Source of the DNA: Azospirillum brasilense
Lineage (GTDB): Bacteria; Pseudomonadota; Alphaproteobacteria; Azospirillales; Azospirillaceae
Direction of reading: 5' to 3'
Length of the DNA stretch: 64,000 nt
Assembly (NCBI RefSeq): GCF_007827815.1
Contig: NZ_VITH01000008.1
Location: 248,001-312,000 of the forward strand
Shown: positions 28,159 through 36,655 of the stretch, piece by piece
Position numbering within the stretch: position 1 is the first letter of the stretch
Layout of the letters: the number at the start of each line of letters is the position of its first letter
Notes under the pieces: generated by a model
The model's database searches: none
What the model saw: the letters and a program-made list of their open reading frames with translations, nothing else
What the model was told of the DNA's origin: nothing
Translations under genes and position numbers: made by a program

Positions 28159-30172
28159 CGGCGGCTCTCTCGTCAAGGGCACCGGTCGCCGATGGTTCGG
28201 AGAGGACCGGCAGGGAGAAGAGGAACATGGTGCCGCCGTCCGGCGCGGGCTCGAACCACAGGCGTCCCTGGTGGTGCTCGATGATGGACCGGCAGATGTT
28301 CAGGCCCATGCCCATGCCCTCGGTTTTGGTGGTGAAGAAGGGAGAAAACAGTTTTTCCGCATTTTCGGGCGAAATGCCACAACCGCGGTCCTGGATGCGC
28401 GTCAGGACGGCCCCGTCCTGCGCCTGCACCGTCACGCTCAGCCGGCGCCGGTCACGCCGCGTCGCCGCCATGGCCTCGATGCCATTGCGCATCAGGTTCA
28501 CCACCACCTGCTGCAGCAGGATGCGGTCGGCCATCACCGACGGCAGGCCGCGCCCCAATTCCAGCACAAGCTTCACCCCCTGCTGGCGGGCGTCGGCCTC
28601 CATCAGCGCCACGCAATCCTCCAACACCCGCGCCAGGCAGCAGGGCGCAACGTTCGGCTCGCTCTTGCGCACGAAGTCGTGGATCCGGCGGATGATCTGG
28701 CCTGCCCGCCTGGCCTGCCCGGACAGCTTCTCCAGCGCCGTCGCCAGCTCATCCGGCCGGATGCTGCCGGCCTGGAGGCGGTTGAGACAGCCGGTGCAAT
28801 AGCTGGCGATGGCCGACAGCGGCTGGTTCAGCTCATGGGCCAGGGTGGAGGCCATCTCGCCCATGGTGATCAGCCGCGCCGTCTGCTGCAGCCGCTCCTG
28901 CTGCTGGCGGGCCAACTCCTCCGCCCGCTTGCGCTCGGTGATGTCGAGGACGGAGCCCATCCAGCCGGTGTGCCGTCCCTTGGCGTCGATCAGCGGCGCC
29001 TCGTAGATCAGCGCGTCGAACCGCTCGCCGTTGGCGCGGCGGAAGCGCAGCTCGAAGCCGTTGGCGGGCGCGTTGCCGGCCAGGACGGCGCGGAAGACCT
29101 CCTCGGTGTGGACCAGATCCTCGGGCAGCCAGTAGGGCATGACCGGCCCGGCCCCGACCAGTTCCTCCGCCGACCAGCCGACCATGCGGCAAAAGGCCGG
29201 ATTCACATAGATGATGCGCCCGTCCAGGTCGCGGGCGCGCATGCCCACCGTCAGGCTGTCCTCCATCGCCTTGCGGAAGGCGTGCTCGGCGCGCAGCGCC
29301 TCCTCCGCCCGGATGCGCCGGGCGATGTGGCGGCGCACCGCCCACAGGCTCCACAGGGCCGAGACGGTCAGCGCGAAGATCGCGGCGATCAGGATGTTGC
29401 GCCCGAGGTTGCCGGAGAGCTGATGCAGCGTGGCGACCAGGGTCAGGCCGTGACCGGGCGGGTCGAAGGGCACCACGTGGCTGCGCCGCGGTTCCGGCAT
29501 GGCGATGCGCGACTTGGTCCCCAGCACCGCCCCGTAGGGGTCGATGACCTCCAGCTGGTAGCGTTGGGCGAACCACCAGGGCACATGATGGGTCAGCAGG
29601 GCGTCGATCGACAGCACCCCGGCGAGCGCGCCGGCGAACTCCTGCCCGTGGAAGATGGGAATGACGATCTCGAAGGCGGTGTCCGCCGCTCCCAGCCGGT
29701 AGGGCGCCGAATAGGCCCGGCGGCCCGAGGAGCGGGCGATCAGGAAGGCGTCGGCGCGCGGGCTGGGACCGAAGGCGTCGTCCAGGGCCGGCCCGTCCTC
29801 CACCGGCGGCTCCGAACGCACCGGCCGGCCCTGGGGGTCCAGCCGCACCACCCGCTGGATCGCCGGGTTCACCGTCACGATGTGGCGCGCCATCACCGTA
29901 TAATTCACCGGTGTGGTGTCCTCGCGCCCCAGCGATTCAGCGAGATACTGCAGCTTCTCCTCATCGGAGGTGAGTTGGAAATGGAGATTCTGCTCCACCC
30001 ACAGCACGTCCTTGATGAGGGTGAGCGTTTCCTCCTCCCGTTCGCTGCGGTGGAGCACCCAGAGGAAGACACCGAACAGCAGGACGACCAGCGCCATCGC
30101 CACGATGGGCATGGCCTGCACCGGGCCGCGCTGGCCGAGGCCGTGGGCGGCGCTGGCCGCGCCGCCGGTCAT
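28151..30172 (-). CDS. dctS: Sensor histidine kinase DctS
   Basis: 673 residues from the ATG at 30172; no good ribosome site, and the ATG at 30112 is possible. Order: transmembrane helix 21-41, periplasmic sensor about 42-258, transmembrane helix 260-280, PAS domain about 297-415 (IYVNPAFCRMVGWSAEELVG), phospho-acceptor His446 in TLAHELNQPLSAIASY, then ATPase boxes NLMRNGIEAM, DRGCGIS and GMGMGLNICRSIIEHHQG. This is the DctS/DctB-type plan: periplasmic C4-dicarboxylate sensing with a cytoplasmic PAS. Divergent from dctP across 150 bp and overlapping dctR. Confidence 0.87.
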   Translation of the reverse strand: MTGGAASAAHGLGQRGPVQAMPIVAMALVVLLFGVFLWVLHRSEREEETLTLIKDVLWVEQNLHFQLTSDEEKLQYLAESLGREDTTPVNYTVMARHIVTVNPAIQRVVRLDPQGRPVRSEPPVEDGPALDDAFGPSPRADAFLIARSSGRRAYSAPYRLGAADTAFEIVIPIFHGQEFAGALAGVLSIDALLTHHVPWWFAQRYQLEVIDPYGAVLGTKSRIAMPEPRRSHVVPFDPPGHGLTLVATLHQLSGNLGRNILIAAIFALTVSALWSLWAVRRHIARRIRAEEALRAEHAFRKAMEDSLTVGMRARDLDGRIIYVNPAFCRMVGWSAEELVGAGPVMPYWLPEDLVHTEEVFRAVLAGNAPANGFELRFRRANGERFDALIYEAPLIDAKGRHTGWMGSVLDITERKRAEELARQQQERLQQTARLITMGEMASTLAHELNQPLSAIASYCTGCLNRLQAGSIRPDELATALEKLSGQARRAGQIIRRIHDFVRKSEPNVAPCCLARVLEDCVALMEADARQQGVKLVLELGRGLPSVMADRILLQQVVVNLMRNGIEAMAATRRDRRRLSVTVQAQDGAVLTRIQDRGCGISPENAEKLFSPFFTTKTEGMGMGLNICRSIIEHHQGRLWFEPAPDGGTMFLFSLPVLSEPSATGALDERAADV

Positions 30173-30322
30173 GGGGGGGAGAGGTGTTGGCACGGCAACC
30201 AATGCGTCACATTCACAGCTACGGATTTCCACAATAGCGTCGGCGGCGAAATTATCGAACAATGAAAGAATATCAAAGGCCGGACCATCAGTCTGACCAA
30301 CAACAAGTGGAGGATGACCCCT

Positions 30323-31333
30323 ATGAAGTTCGTTTCGCTGCTGTGCGCCACCGTCGCCGCCGGCTGCCTGATGGCCGCCACCGCCGCCACCGCGCAGGAG
30401 CCGATCGTCATCAAGTTCAGCCACGTCGTCGCTCCGGAAACCCCGAAGGGCAAGGGCGCCGAGAAGTTCAAGCAGCTCGCCGAGCAGAGCACTGGCGGCA
30501 AGGTGAAGGTCGAGGTCTATCCCAACAGCCAGCTCTACAAGGACAAAGAGGAGCTGGAGGCCCTGCAGCTCGGCGCCGTGCAGATGCTGGCCCCGTCGCT
30601 GGCCAAGTTCGGCCCGCTGGGCGCCAAGGAATTCGAGATCTTCGACCTGCCCTACATCTTCCCCTGCAAGGCCGCCCTGGTGAAGGTCACCACCGGCCCG
30701 ATCGGCAAGCAGCTGTTCCAGAAGCTGGAGAACAAGGGCATCACCGGTCTGGCCTATTGGGACAACGGCTTCAAGATCATGAGCGCCAACAAGCCGCTGC
30801 ACGCCACGGCGGACTTCAAGGGCCTCAAGATGCGCATCCAGTCGTCGAAGGTGCTGGACGCGCAGATGCGCGCGCTCGGCGCCCTGCCGCAGGTGATGGC
30901 CTTCTCCGAGGTCTATCAGGCGCTGCAGACCGGCGTCGTCGACGGCACCGAGAACCCGCCGTCCAACATGTACACCCAGAAGATGCACGAGGTGCAGAGC
31001 AACGCCACGCTCTCCGACCACGGCTATCTGGGCTACGCGGTCATCGTGAACAAGAAGTTCTGGGACGGCCTGCCGGCCGACGTCCGCACCCAGCTCGACG
31101 GCGCGATGAAGGAAGCGACCGAGTACGCCAACAACATCGCCCAGGAAGAGAACGACAAGGCGCTGGAGGCGATGAAGGCCGCCGGCAAGACCAAGTTCTA
31201 CGAGCTGACCAAGGACGAGCGCGCGTCGTGGCGCCAGGCCATGCTGCCGGTCCACGAGGACATGGCGTCGCGCGTCGGCAAGGAACTGCTGGCGAGCATC
31301 AAGACCGAGACCGACGCCGCCAAGTGCGAGTGA
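30323..31333 (+). CDS. dctP: C4-dicarboxylate TRAP transporter, substrate-binding protein
   Basis: 336 residues. DctP binds succinate, malate or fumarate in the periplasm and delivers it to DctQM. A signal peptide (residues 1-26, ending ATAATAQ) is followed by IVIKFSHVVAPETPKGKGAEKF, the typical DctP opening. Family residues are in LKMRIQSSKVLDAQMRALGA (substrate Arg) and TGVVDGTENPPSNMY. I chose the ATG at 30323, 9 bases after GGAGG; the ATG at 30314 overlaps the ribosome site. It is followed by a hairpin before dctQ. The neighbouring DctS/DctR pair supports C4-dicarboxylates as substrate. Confidence 0.95.
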   Translation: MKFVSLLCATVAAGCLMAATAATAQEPIVIKFSHVVAPETPKGKGAEKFKQLAEQSTGGKVKVEVYPNSQLYKDKEELEALQLGAVQMLAPSLAKFGPLGAKEFEIFDLPYIFPCKAALVKVTTGPIGKQLFQKLENKGITGLAYWDNGFKIMSANKPLHATADFKGLKMRIQSSKVLDAQMRALGALPQVMAFSEVYQALQTGVVDGTENPPSNMYTQKMHEVQSNATLSDHGYLGYAVIVNKKFWDGLPADVRTQLDGAMKEATEYANNIAQEENDKALEAMKAAGKTKFYELTKDERASWRQAMLPVHEDMASRVGKELLASIKTETDAAKCE

Positions 31334-31402
31334 TCACGAGAGTCTGATCGGGCGGCACCACCGCCCGGTCCAATCAAGCAAGACCAACGCACAGCCTTCG
31401 GC

Positions 31403-31431
31403 AAGCGCCCGCGCGTACGACGCGGGCGCTT
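31403..31431 (+). repeat. Intercistronic hairpin between dctP and dctQ
   Basis: Perfect 11-bp stem (AAGCGCCCGCG / CGCGGGCGCTT) with a 7-base loop, in the 119-bp gap. No T-run follows, so it is more likely an mRNA-stabilising or attenuating structure than a full terminator. Confidence 0.75.
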
Positions 31432-31452
31432 CCTCCTGCGCGCGGAGCCACC

Positions 31453-32139
31453 ATGCCCATGAAAATCCTAGACCATCTGGAAGAGGTTATTATCGCCTTC
31501 CTGATGGCTGCGGCGACGACGATCATTTTCGTCTCCGTCGTTCACCGTTACGCCGCCGGTTTCCCCATCATCCAGGACTACATCCTCCACTGGAATCTGG
31601 CCTGGGCGCAGGAGCTGTGCATCTACATGTTTGTCTGGATGGCGAAGTTCGGCGCCGCCTACGGTGTCCGCACCGGCATCCATGTGGGTGTGGACGTTCT
31701 CATCAACAAGCTGTCCACGCCCCTGCGCGCGAAATTCATCGTGTTCGGCCTGCTGGCCGGCGCCACGTTCACCGGCGTGGTCGGCACGATGGGGTCCACC
31801 TTCGTCTGGCACATGTCGGACACCGAGCAGGTGTCGGCCGACCTGGAATGGCCGATGTGGATCATCTATCTGGCGATCCCGCTCGGCTCCTACCTGATGT
31901 GCTTCCGCTTCCTTCAGGTGATGGTGAACTTCCTGCGCACCGGCGAACTGCCGCACCACGACCACGGCCATGTCGAGGGTCTGGAGGAGGACACCACCGA
32001 CCCGCAGCGCGCCGCGCAGGACGTCAACTGGTACGAGATGGACGACAACCTGCACCCGCACGACATCGCCCATCACGAGGGCCGCAAGCCCGGCAACGGC
32101 CCTGTCATTGGTAAGGGACCGAAGGAGAACGACCGATGA
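31453..32139 (+). CDS. dctQ: C4-dicarboxylate TRAP transporter, small membrane subunit
   Basis: 228 residues with four transmembrane helices. Family blocks are HWNLAWAQELCIYMFVWMAKFGAAYGVRTGIHVGVDVL (only partly typical outside this group) and FRFLQVMVNFL. After residue 160 a hydrophilic tail of about 65 residues is rich in His, Asp and Glu (HHDHGHVEG, HPHDIAHHEG), longer than in most DctQ proteins. GGAG lies six bases before the ATG. The stop overlaps the dctM start (ATGA at 32136-32139), so the two are translationally coupled. DctQ is required with DctM for transport. Confidence 0.93.
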   Translation: MPMKILDHLEEVIIAFLMAAATTIIFVSVVHRYAAGFPIIQDYILHWNLAWAQELCIYMFVWMAKFGAAYGVRTGIHVGVDVLINKLSTPLRAKFIVFGLLAGATFTGVVGTMGSTFVWHMSDTEQVSADLEWPMWIIYLAIPLGSYLMCFRFLQVMVNFLRTGELPHHDHGHVEGLEEDTTDPQRAAQDVNWYEMDDNLHPHDIAHHEGRKPGNGPVIGKGPKENDR

Positions 32140-33434
32140 ACGCCGCCATCATCTTCGGCCTTCTGCTGGTTCTGATGCTGACCGGCATGCCGATCTCGAT
32201 CTCGCTCGGCCTGACGGTTCTGACCTTCCTCTTCACTATGACCCATGTGCCGATCGAGGCCGTGGCGCTGAAGCTGTTCACCGGCATCGAGAAGTTCGAG
32301 ATCATGGCGATCCCGTTCTTCATCCTGGCCGGCAACTTCCTGACGCACGGCGGCGTGGCCCGGCGCATGATCAACTTCGCCACCGCGATGGTCGGCCACT
32401 GGCACGGCGGCCTCGGCCTTGCCGGCGTGATGGGCTGCGCCCTGTTCGCGGCGGTGTCCGGTTCCAGCCCGGCGACCGTGGTGGCCATCGGCTCCATCGT
32501 GCTGCCGGCGATGGTCGCCCAGGGCTTCCCGAAGCAGTTCGGCGCCGGCGTCATCACCACCTCGGGCGCGCTGGGCATCCTGATTCCGCCGTCCATCGTG
32601 ATGGTGATGTACTGCGTCGCCACCAGCGGCACCGCGCACTCCGCCTCGGTCGGCCAGCTCTTCATGGCGGGCGTCATCCCCGGCCTGATGCTGGCCTTCG
32701 TGCTGGGCGGCGTCACCTGGTACCGCGCGCGCAAGTTCGGCTATCCGCGCCTGCCCAAGGCCAGCCTGGGCGAGCGCTTCAAGGCCTTCCGCGAGGCGAT
32801 CTGGGGCCTGTCGCTGATCGTCATCGTCATCGGCGGCATCTATTCCGGTGTCTTCACGCCGACCGAAGCCGCTGCGATGAGCGCCGTCTACGCCTTCATC
32901 ATCGCGGTCTTCGTCTACAAGGACATGCCGCTGCGCGGCGTGCCGAAGGTCCTGCTGTCCTCGGCCAGCATGTCGGCGATGCTGCTCTACATCATCACGA
33001 ACGCGGTGCTGTTCTCGTTCGTGCTGACGTCGGAGAACATCCCGCAGGCCATCGCCGACTGGATCGTCAGCCAGGGTCTGGGCGTGATCGCCTTCCTTCT
33101 GGTGACCAACATCCTTCTGCTGATGGCCGGCAACTTCATGGAGCCGTCGTCCATCGTGCTGATCATGGCGCCGATCCTGTTCCCGGTCGCCATGAAGCTG
33201 GGCATCGATCCCGTCCATTTCGGCATCATGATGGTGGTGAACATGGAGGTCGGCATGTGCCACCCCCCGGTGGGCCTGAACCTCTACGTCGCGTCGGGCA
33301 TCACCAAGATGGGCATCACCGAGCTGACCGTGGCCGTCTGGCCGTGGCTGCTGGCGATGCTGGGCTTCCTGGTGCTGATCACCTACGTGCCGATCATCTC
33401 CACCTGGCTGCCGCGCGCGCTGGGGATGATGTAA
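32136..33434 (+). CDS. dctM: C4-dicarboxylate TRAP transporter, large membrane subunit
   Basis: 432 residues with about 12 hydrophobic segments. DctM is the sodium-coupled transport subunit of the TRAP system. Family signatures include IPFFILAGNFLTHGGVARRMI, ALFAAVSGSSPATVVAIGSI, ALGILIPPSIVMVMY and MEVGMCHPPVGLNLYVA near the end. Length and order match the DctM (SiaM-type) family. It is coupled to dctQ by a 4-base overlap and closed by the terminator at 33466. Confidence 0.96.
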   Translation: MNAAIIFGLLLVLMLTGMPISISLGLTVLTFLFTMTHVPIEAVALKLFTGIEKFEIMAIPFFILAGNFLTHGGVARRMINFATAMVGHWHGGLGLAGVMGCALFAAVSGSSPATVVAIGSIVLPAMVAQGFPKQFGAGVITTSGALGILIPPSIVMVMYCVATSGTAHSASVGQLFMAGVIPGLMLAFVLGGVTWYRARKFGYPRLPKASLGERFKAFREAIWGLSLIVIVIGGIYSGVFTPTEAAAMSAVYAFIIAVFVYKDMPLRGVPKVLLSSASMSAMLLYIITNAVLFSFVLTSENIPQAIADWIVSQGLGVIAFLLVTNILLLMAGNFMEPSSIVLIMAPILFPVAMKLGIDPVHFGIMMVVNMEVGMCHPPVGLNLYVASGITKMGITELTVAVWPWLLAMLGFLVLITYVPIISTWLPRALGMM

Positions 33435-33465
33435 CCCATCGTCCCCGGGGGAAGGCCCATAAGGA

Positions 33466-33504
33466 AAACCCCTCGCCGGAGCGCTCCGGCGAGGGGTTTC
33501 TCTT
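33466..33504 (+). terminator. Terminator of the dctPQM operon
   Basis: Stem AAACCCCTCGCCGGA / TCCGGCGAGGGGTTT (15 bp, 33466-33480 and 33485-33499) with a 4-base loop GCGC, followed by CTCTTTT. It is symmetrical and also serves the convergent PhnA-like gene. Confidence 0.9.
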
Positions 33505-33523
33505 TTCGGGGAAGCCGGGGACG

Positions 33524-33880
33524 TCAGGCCTTCTTGACGAATTCCGACTTCAGGTTCATCGCGCCGATGCCGTCGATCTTGCAGGCGATGTTGTGGCCGT
33601 CGGCCCCATCGACCAGACGGATGTTCTTCACCTTGGTGCCACCCTTGACGACCAGGGACGAGCCCTTGACCTTCAGATCCTTGATGACCGTCACCGCGTC
33701 GCCGTCGCTCAGCGCGTTCCCGTTGGCGTCCCGCACCCCCTGGTCCGCCGCGGCCTCCGCACCCGCGCCGCCTTCGGCCTGCGGGTTCCATTCATGGGCG
33801 CATTCGGGGCAGATCCACAGCATGCCATCCTGATAGACATGCTCGGAGTTGCATTTCGGGCACTTCAATCCGTCGTCCAT
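33524..33880 (-). CDS. YjdM/PhnA-family zinc-ribbon protein
   Basis: 118 residues from the ATG at 33880, preceded by AGGCGAGG. The N-terminal zinc ribbon is [20 protein letters not shown] with a second CPEC pair; the C-terminal domain has [20 protein letters not shown] and [17 protein letters not shown], both diagnostic for PhnA/YjdM. The name comes from proximity to phosphonate genes in E. coli, but YjdM itself is not a phosphonatase; its role is unknown. No phosphonate genes are nearby. A Gly/Ala-rich insert (residues about 36-48) separates the domains. Confidence 0.88.
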   Translation of the reverse strand: MDDGLKCPKCNSEHVYQDGMLWICPECAHEWNPQAEGGAGAEAAADQGVRDANGNALSDGDAVTVIKDLKVKGSSLVVKGGTKVKNIRLVDGADGHNIACKIDGIGAMNLKSEFVKKA

Positions 33881-33999
33881 ATCATCCTCGCCTTTCGGGA
33901 CCGGCATCCTAGTGCGGCGAGGCGAAAAGCGGAAACGCAACTTGCCCGCGGCGGGCATGCGCGCCCACCGCAGGCCAGTTGCGTGTCATCGCGGGCCGT

Positions 34000-35598
34000 T
34001 TACGCCGCCTTGATCGAGGCCAGGAACCTCTGCACCTCGTCGCGCAGATCGACGAAGCGCGCCTGCAGGGTCTGTGCGACCTCCACCGACTCCCGGGCCG
34101 CCGTCGCCACCTCCGACGAGGCGCCGGAGGCGACCGCGATGCTGCGGGTCACCGTGTCGGCCTCGCCGGCCACGGTGCGGACCTTGTCGGCGATCTCGCC
34201 GGTCGCGGCCAGCTGCTCCTGAACCGAGGCGGCGATCTCCGCCGAGCGCTGGCTGAGCTGCCCGATGGTTTCGGTGATGGCGCCGATGGCGGACACCGTC
34301 TCCTGGGTCACCGACTGGATGGCGCCGATCTGGGTGGCGATCTCCTCCGTCGCCTTGGCGGTCTGGCTGGCCAGGTTCTTCACCTCGCTCGCCACCACGG
34401 CGAAGCCCTTGCCGGCTTCCCCGGCCCGCGCCGCCTCGATGGTCGCGTTCAACGCCAGCAGGTTGGTCTGCCCGGCGATCGAGGTGATGAGGCTGGTGAT
34501 CTCGCCGATCTTGGCGGCGCCGGCGGCCAGCGCCTCCACCGTCTTGCGGCTGGCGTCGGCGCGGTCGATGGCCTGGGCGGACATGGCGACCGACTGCTTC
34601 ACGCTCTCGGCGATGCTGCGGATCGACTGGGTGAGCTGCTCCGCCGCCGCGCTGGCGGTCTGGACGGTGCGGCTGGTCTCGTCGGCGGCGCCGGCCACCG
34701 ACGAATTGCACTGGTCGGCGCGCAGCGCGCTCTCCAGCATGCTGCCGGCGCTGCCCTTCATCTGCGAGGCGGCGGTGGAGGCCTCCCCGACCGTCGCCTG
34801 GACCGAGCGGTCGAAGGCCGCGGCAAGACGGGTCAGCCGCTCGCCCCGCTGCGCCTCCTCGGCCTGCCGGGCGAGCTTCTCGGCCTCCAGCCGCTGGCGC
34901 TGCTGGGCGTTCTGGCGGAGCATGTCGATGGTGCGGGCCATCGCTCCCATCTCGTCGCGGCGGTCCAGCGCCGGCACGGCGACCGCGTAGTCGCCCTGGG
35001 CGAGCCGCCCGACCATCGCGGTGATCTGCATCAGTGGACGCGTGATGGCCGAGACGACGAAATAGAGCGCGGCCATGATGGCGAGGAAGGCGACCGCCCC
35101 GACGGCGATCTGGGTCACCGCGTCGGCGGTCACCCGCGCCTCCACCCGGTCGGTGCGCAGGCGAAGCACGAACTCGCCGATGGTCTTGCGCTGCCCGGCT
35201 TGCCCGCCGACGATGGGTTTCACCACCTCGATGAAGCCCTTGGCGGCCTTGGTGTCGCCGACCTCGGCGACCACCTTGGCCTTGTCGTCGCGGACCTGGG
35301 CGCCGAGGAAGTCGGGGTCGGAGGACGGCGCTTTGGCGACCTCGCGCACCTGCTCGGTGTCGAAGTCATAGAGCGGGATCGCCGCGGCGCGGGCCTGCAG
35401 CGAGGCCACCATGTCGGCGCGCGCCGCCAGTGTCTCCTTGGCCTGGTTGGCCGAGCTGTGCACGCCCCAGGCGATGGCCAGCACCTGATAGACCAGCAGC
35501 ACGCCGCCGATCAGCAGCAACGCCCGCAGGCGCAAGCCCAAACCTCCAGCCTGTTGGCCGCCGCCCTGAGTGCCGTCCGCCGAACCGATGACCGTCAT
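34000..35598 (-). CDS. Methyl-accepting chemotaxis protein
   Basis: 532 residues. N-terminal helix about 22-42, periplasmic sensor about 45-175 (single-Cache-like), second helix about 178-200, HAMP about 200-255, then the cytoplasmic signalling hairpin whose tip is [25 protein letters not shown]. It steers swimming through CheA/CheW. ATG at 35598 with AGGG about 8 bases upstream. The periplasmic binding-protein gene lies 83 bp upstream on the same strand, so this receptor may read that protein or its ligand. No che genes are in the window. Confidence 0.94.
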   Translation of the reverse strand: MTVIGSADGTQGGGQQAGGLGLRLRALLLIGGVLLVYQVLAIAWGVHSSANQAKETLAARADMVASLQARAAAIPLYDFDTEQVREVAKAPSSDPDFLGAQVRDDKAKVVAEVGDTKAAKGFIEVVKPIVGGQAGQRKTIGEFVLRLRTDRVEARVTADAVTQIAVGAVAFLAIMAALYFVVSAITRPLMQITAMVGRLAQGDYAVAVPALDRRDEMGAMARTIDMLRQNAQQRQRLEAEKLARQAEEAQRGERLTRLAAAFDRSVQATVGEASTAASQMKGSAGSMLESALRADQCNSSVAGAADETSRTVQTASAAAEQLTQSIRSIAESVKQSVAMSAQAIDRADASRKTVEALAAGAAKIGEITSLITSIAGQTNLLALNATIEAARAGEAGKGFAVVASEVKNLASQTAKATEEIATQIGAIQSVTQETVSAIGAITETIGQLSQRSAEIAASVQEQLAATGEIADKVRTVAGEADTVTRSIAVASGASSEVATAARESVEVAQTLQARFVDLRDEVQRFLASIKAA

Positions 35599-35681
35599 GA
35601 TCCGCCCTTTTTCCTTCTGAACAACCGGTTGCCGAACGGCCGGCGCGCGACGGCGCCCCCGGCGGAGTCAATGGGATGGCG

Positions 35682-36434
35682 TTACTGGGTCGCCTTGAAC
35701 CCGGCTTCGAGCTTCGCCAGGACCGCCTCGGCGTCCGGGGTCTTCTTCGACACGACGATGTAGACGTCCAGGCTCTGGACCGGCGTGGCCTTGAGGTCGG
35801 GAGGCGTCTTCCCGCCCAGCGCCTGCTGCATCGGCAGCGAGTATTGCAGCAGCGTCGGCGCCCGGCCGGCCTGGAGAAGCTGCAGCGCCTGGTCGGCGGT
35901 GCGGGCGTCGACCATCTGCACCTTGTTGGCCGGGTCCTCCATCCAGGCACGCCAGCCGCCGTAGGAATAGCCGTTCAGCGCGATGACCGCCTTGCCGGCC
36001 AAGTCCTCCTTCGCCTTCACCGCCGGTGCCTCGCCGATGCCGTAGGCGTTCAGCTCGATCCGGGCGATGGGGGCCGCGCTGATCAGCGTGGTGCCGTCAA
36101 ACTCCTTGACCGTGCGGATGCCCAGGAAAATGTTGAACTCGCCCTCCGTGATTCCGGAGAAGAGGCGACGGGCCGGGGCCGATTCCGCGGTGTAGGCGAT
36201 GCCGGCCGCCTTGGCCGCCTTGTCGAAGGCCTCGATCAGACTGCCCTTGGCGGCCCCGCCGTCGGTCTGGGTGTAGGGCGGGAACTCCACATAGCCGAGC
36301 TTGATGGCATCCGCCCGCGCCGTGGCGAGCCCGGGAGCGGCCATGCCGGCGACAGCGCCGACCACGGCCCCGATGAAGGTGAGCATCCCGGCCCGCAACG
36401 CCCGCCGGGCGTCCCCGGCAATATTCGCGATCAT
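35682..36434 (-). CDS. Periplasmic solute-binding protein, family 3
   Basis: 250 residues from the ATG at 36434, with AAGGGGAAG upstream. Residues 1-41 contain an Ala/Gly-rich hydrophobic signal (MLTFIGAVVGAVAGMAAPGLATARA). The mature part, IKLGYVEFPPYTQTDGGAAKGSLIEAF, is the opening of amino-acid/polar-solute binding proteins; the hinge and C-terminal lobe include LAGKAVIALNGYSYGGW and DARTADQALQLLQAG. No ABC permease or ATPase genes are adjacent. Its position before a chemoreceptor gene suggests a sensing role; ligand unknown. Confidence 0.83.
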   Translation of the reverse strand: MIANIAGDARRALRAGMLTFIGAVVGAVAGMAAPGLATARADAIKLGYVEFPPYTQTDGGAAKGSLIEAFDKAAKAAGIAYTAESAPARRLFSGITEGEFNIFLGIRTVKEFDGTTLISAAPIARIELNAYGIGEAPAVKAKEDLAGKAVIALNGYSYGGWRAWMEDPANKVQMVDARTADQALQLLQAGRAPTLLQYSLPMQQALGGKTPPDLKATPVQSLDVYIVVSKKTPDAEAVLAKLEAGFKATQ

Positions 36435-36655
36435 ACGGCTTCCCCTTGCAGCGTTGATCCATGCCTCAAACGCGTCATGCACGCTCTATGAGTGCATTTT
36501 TTCGAAACATACATCTTTCCGAGACGCGCCACCACAAGGATAGGGCTGCAATATTGAAATCTGATGGCAGTCCTTAAACAATCCAGACCGGTTGCGGAAA
36601 GCCGGACGGCGGACATAAGCTGACCGCCGCTTTCCACCCGCCGAGGCGTCCTCCC

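Noticed and set aside
30188..30205. Sigma-54-like promoter (TGGCACG ... TGC) upstream of dctP
   Set aside because: The GG and GC elements are separated by 13 bases instead of the required 10.
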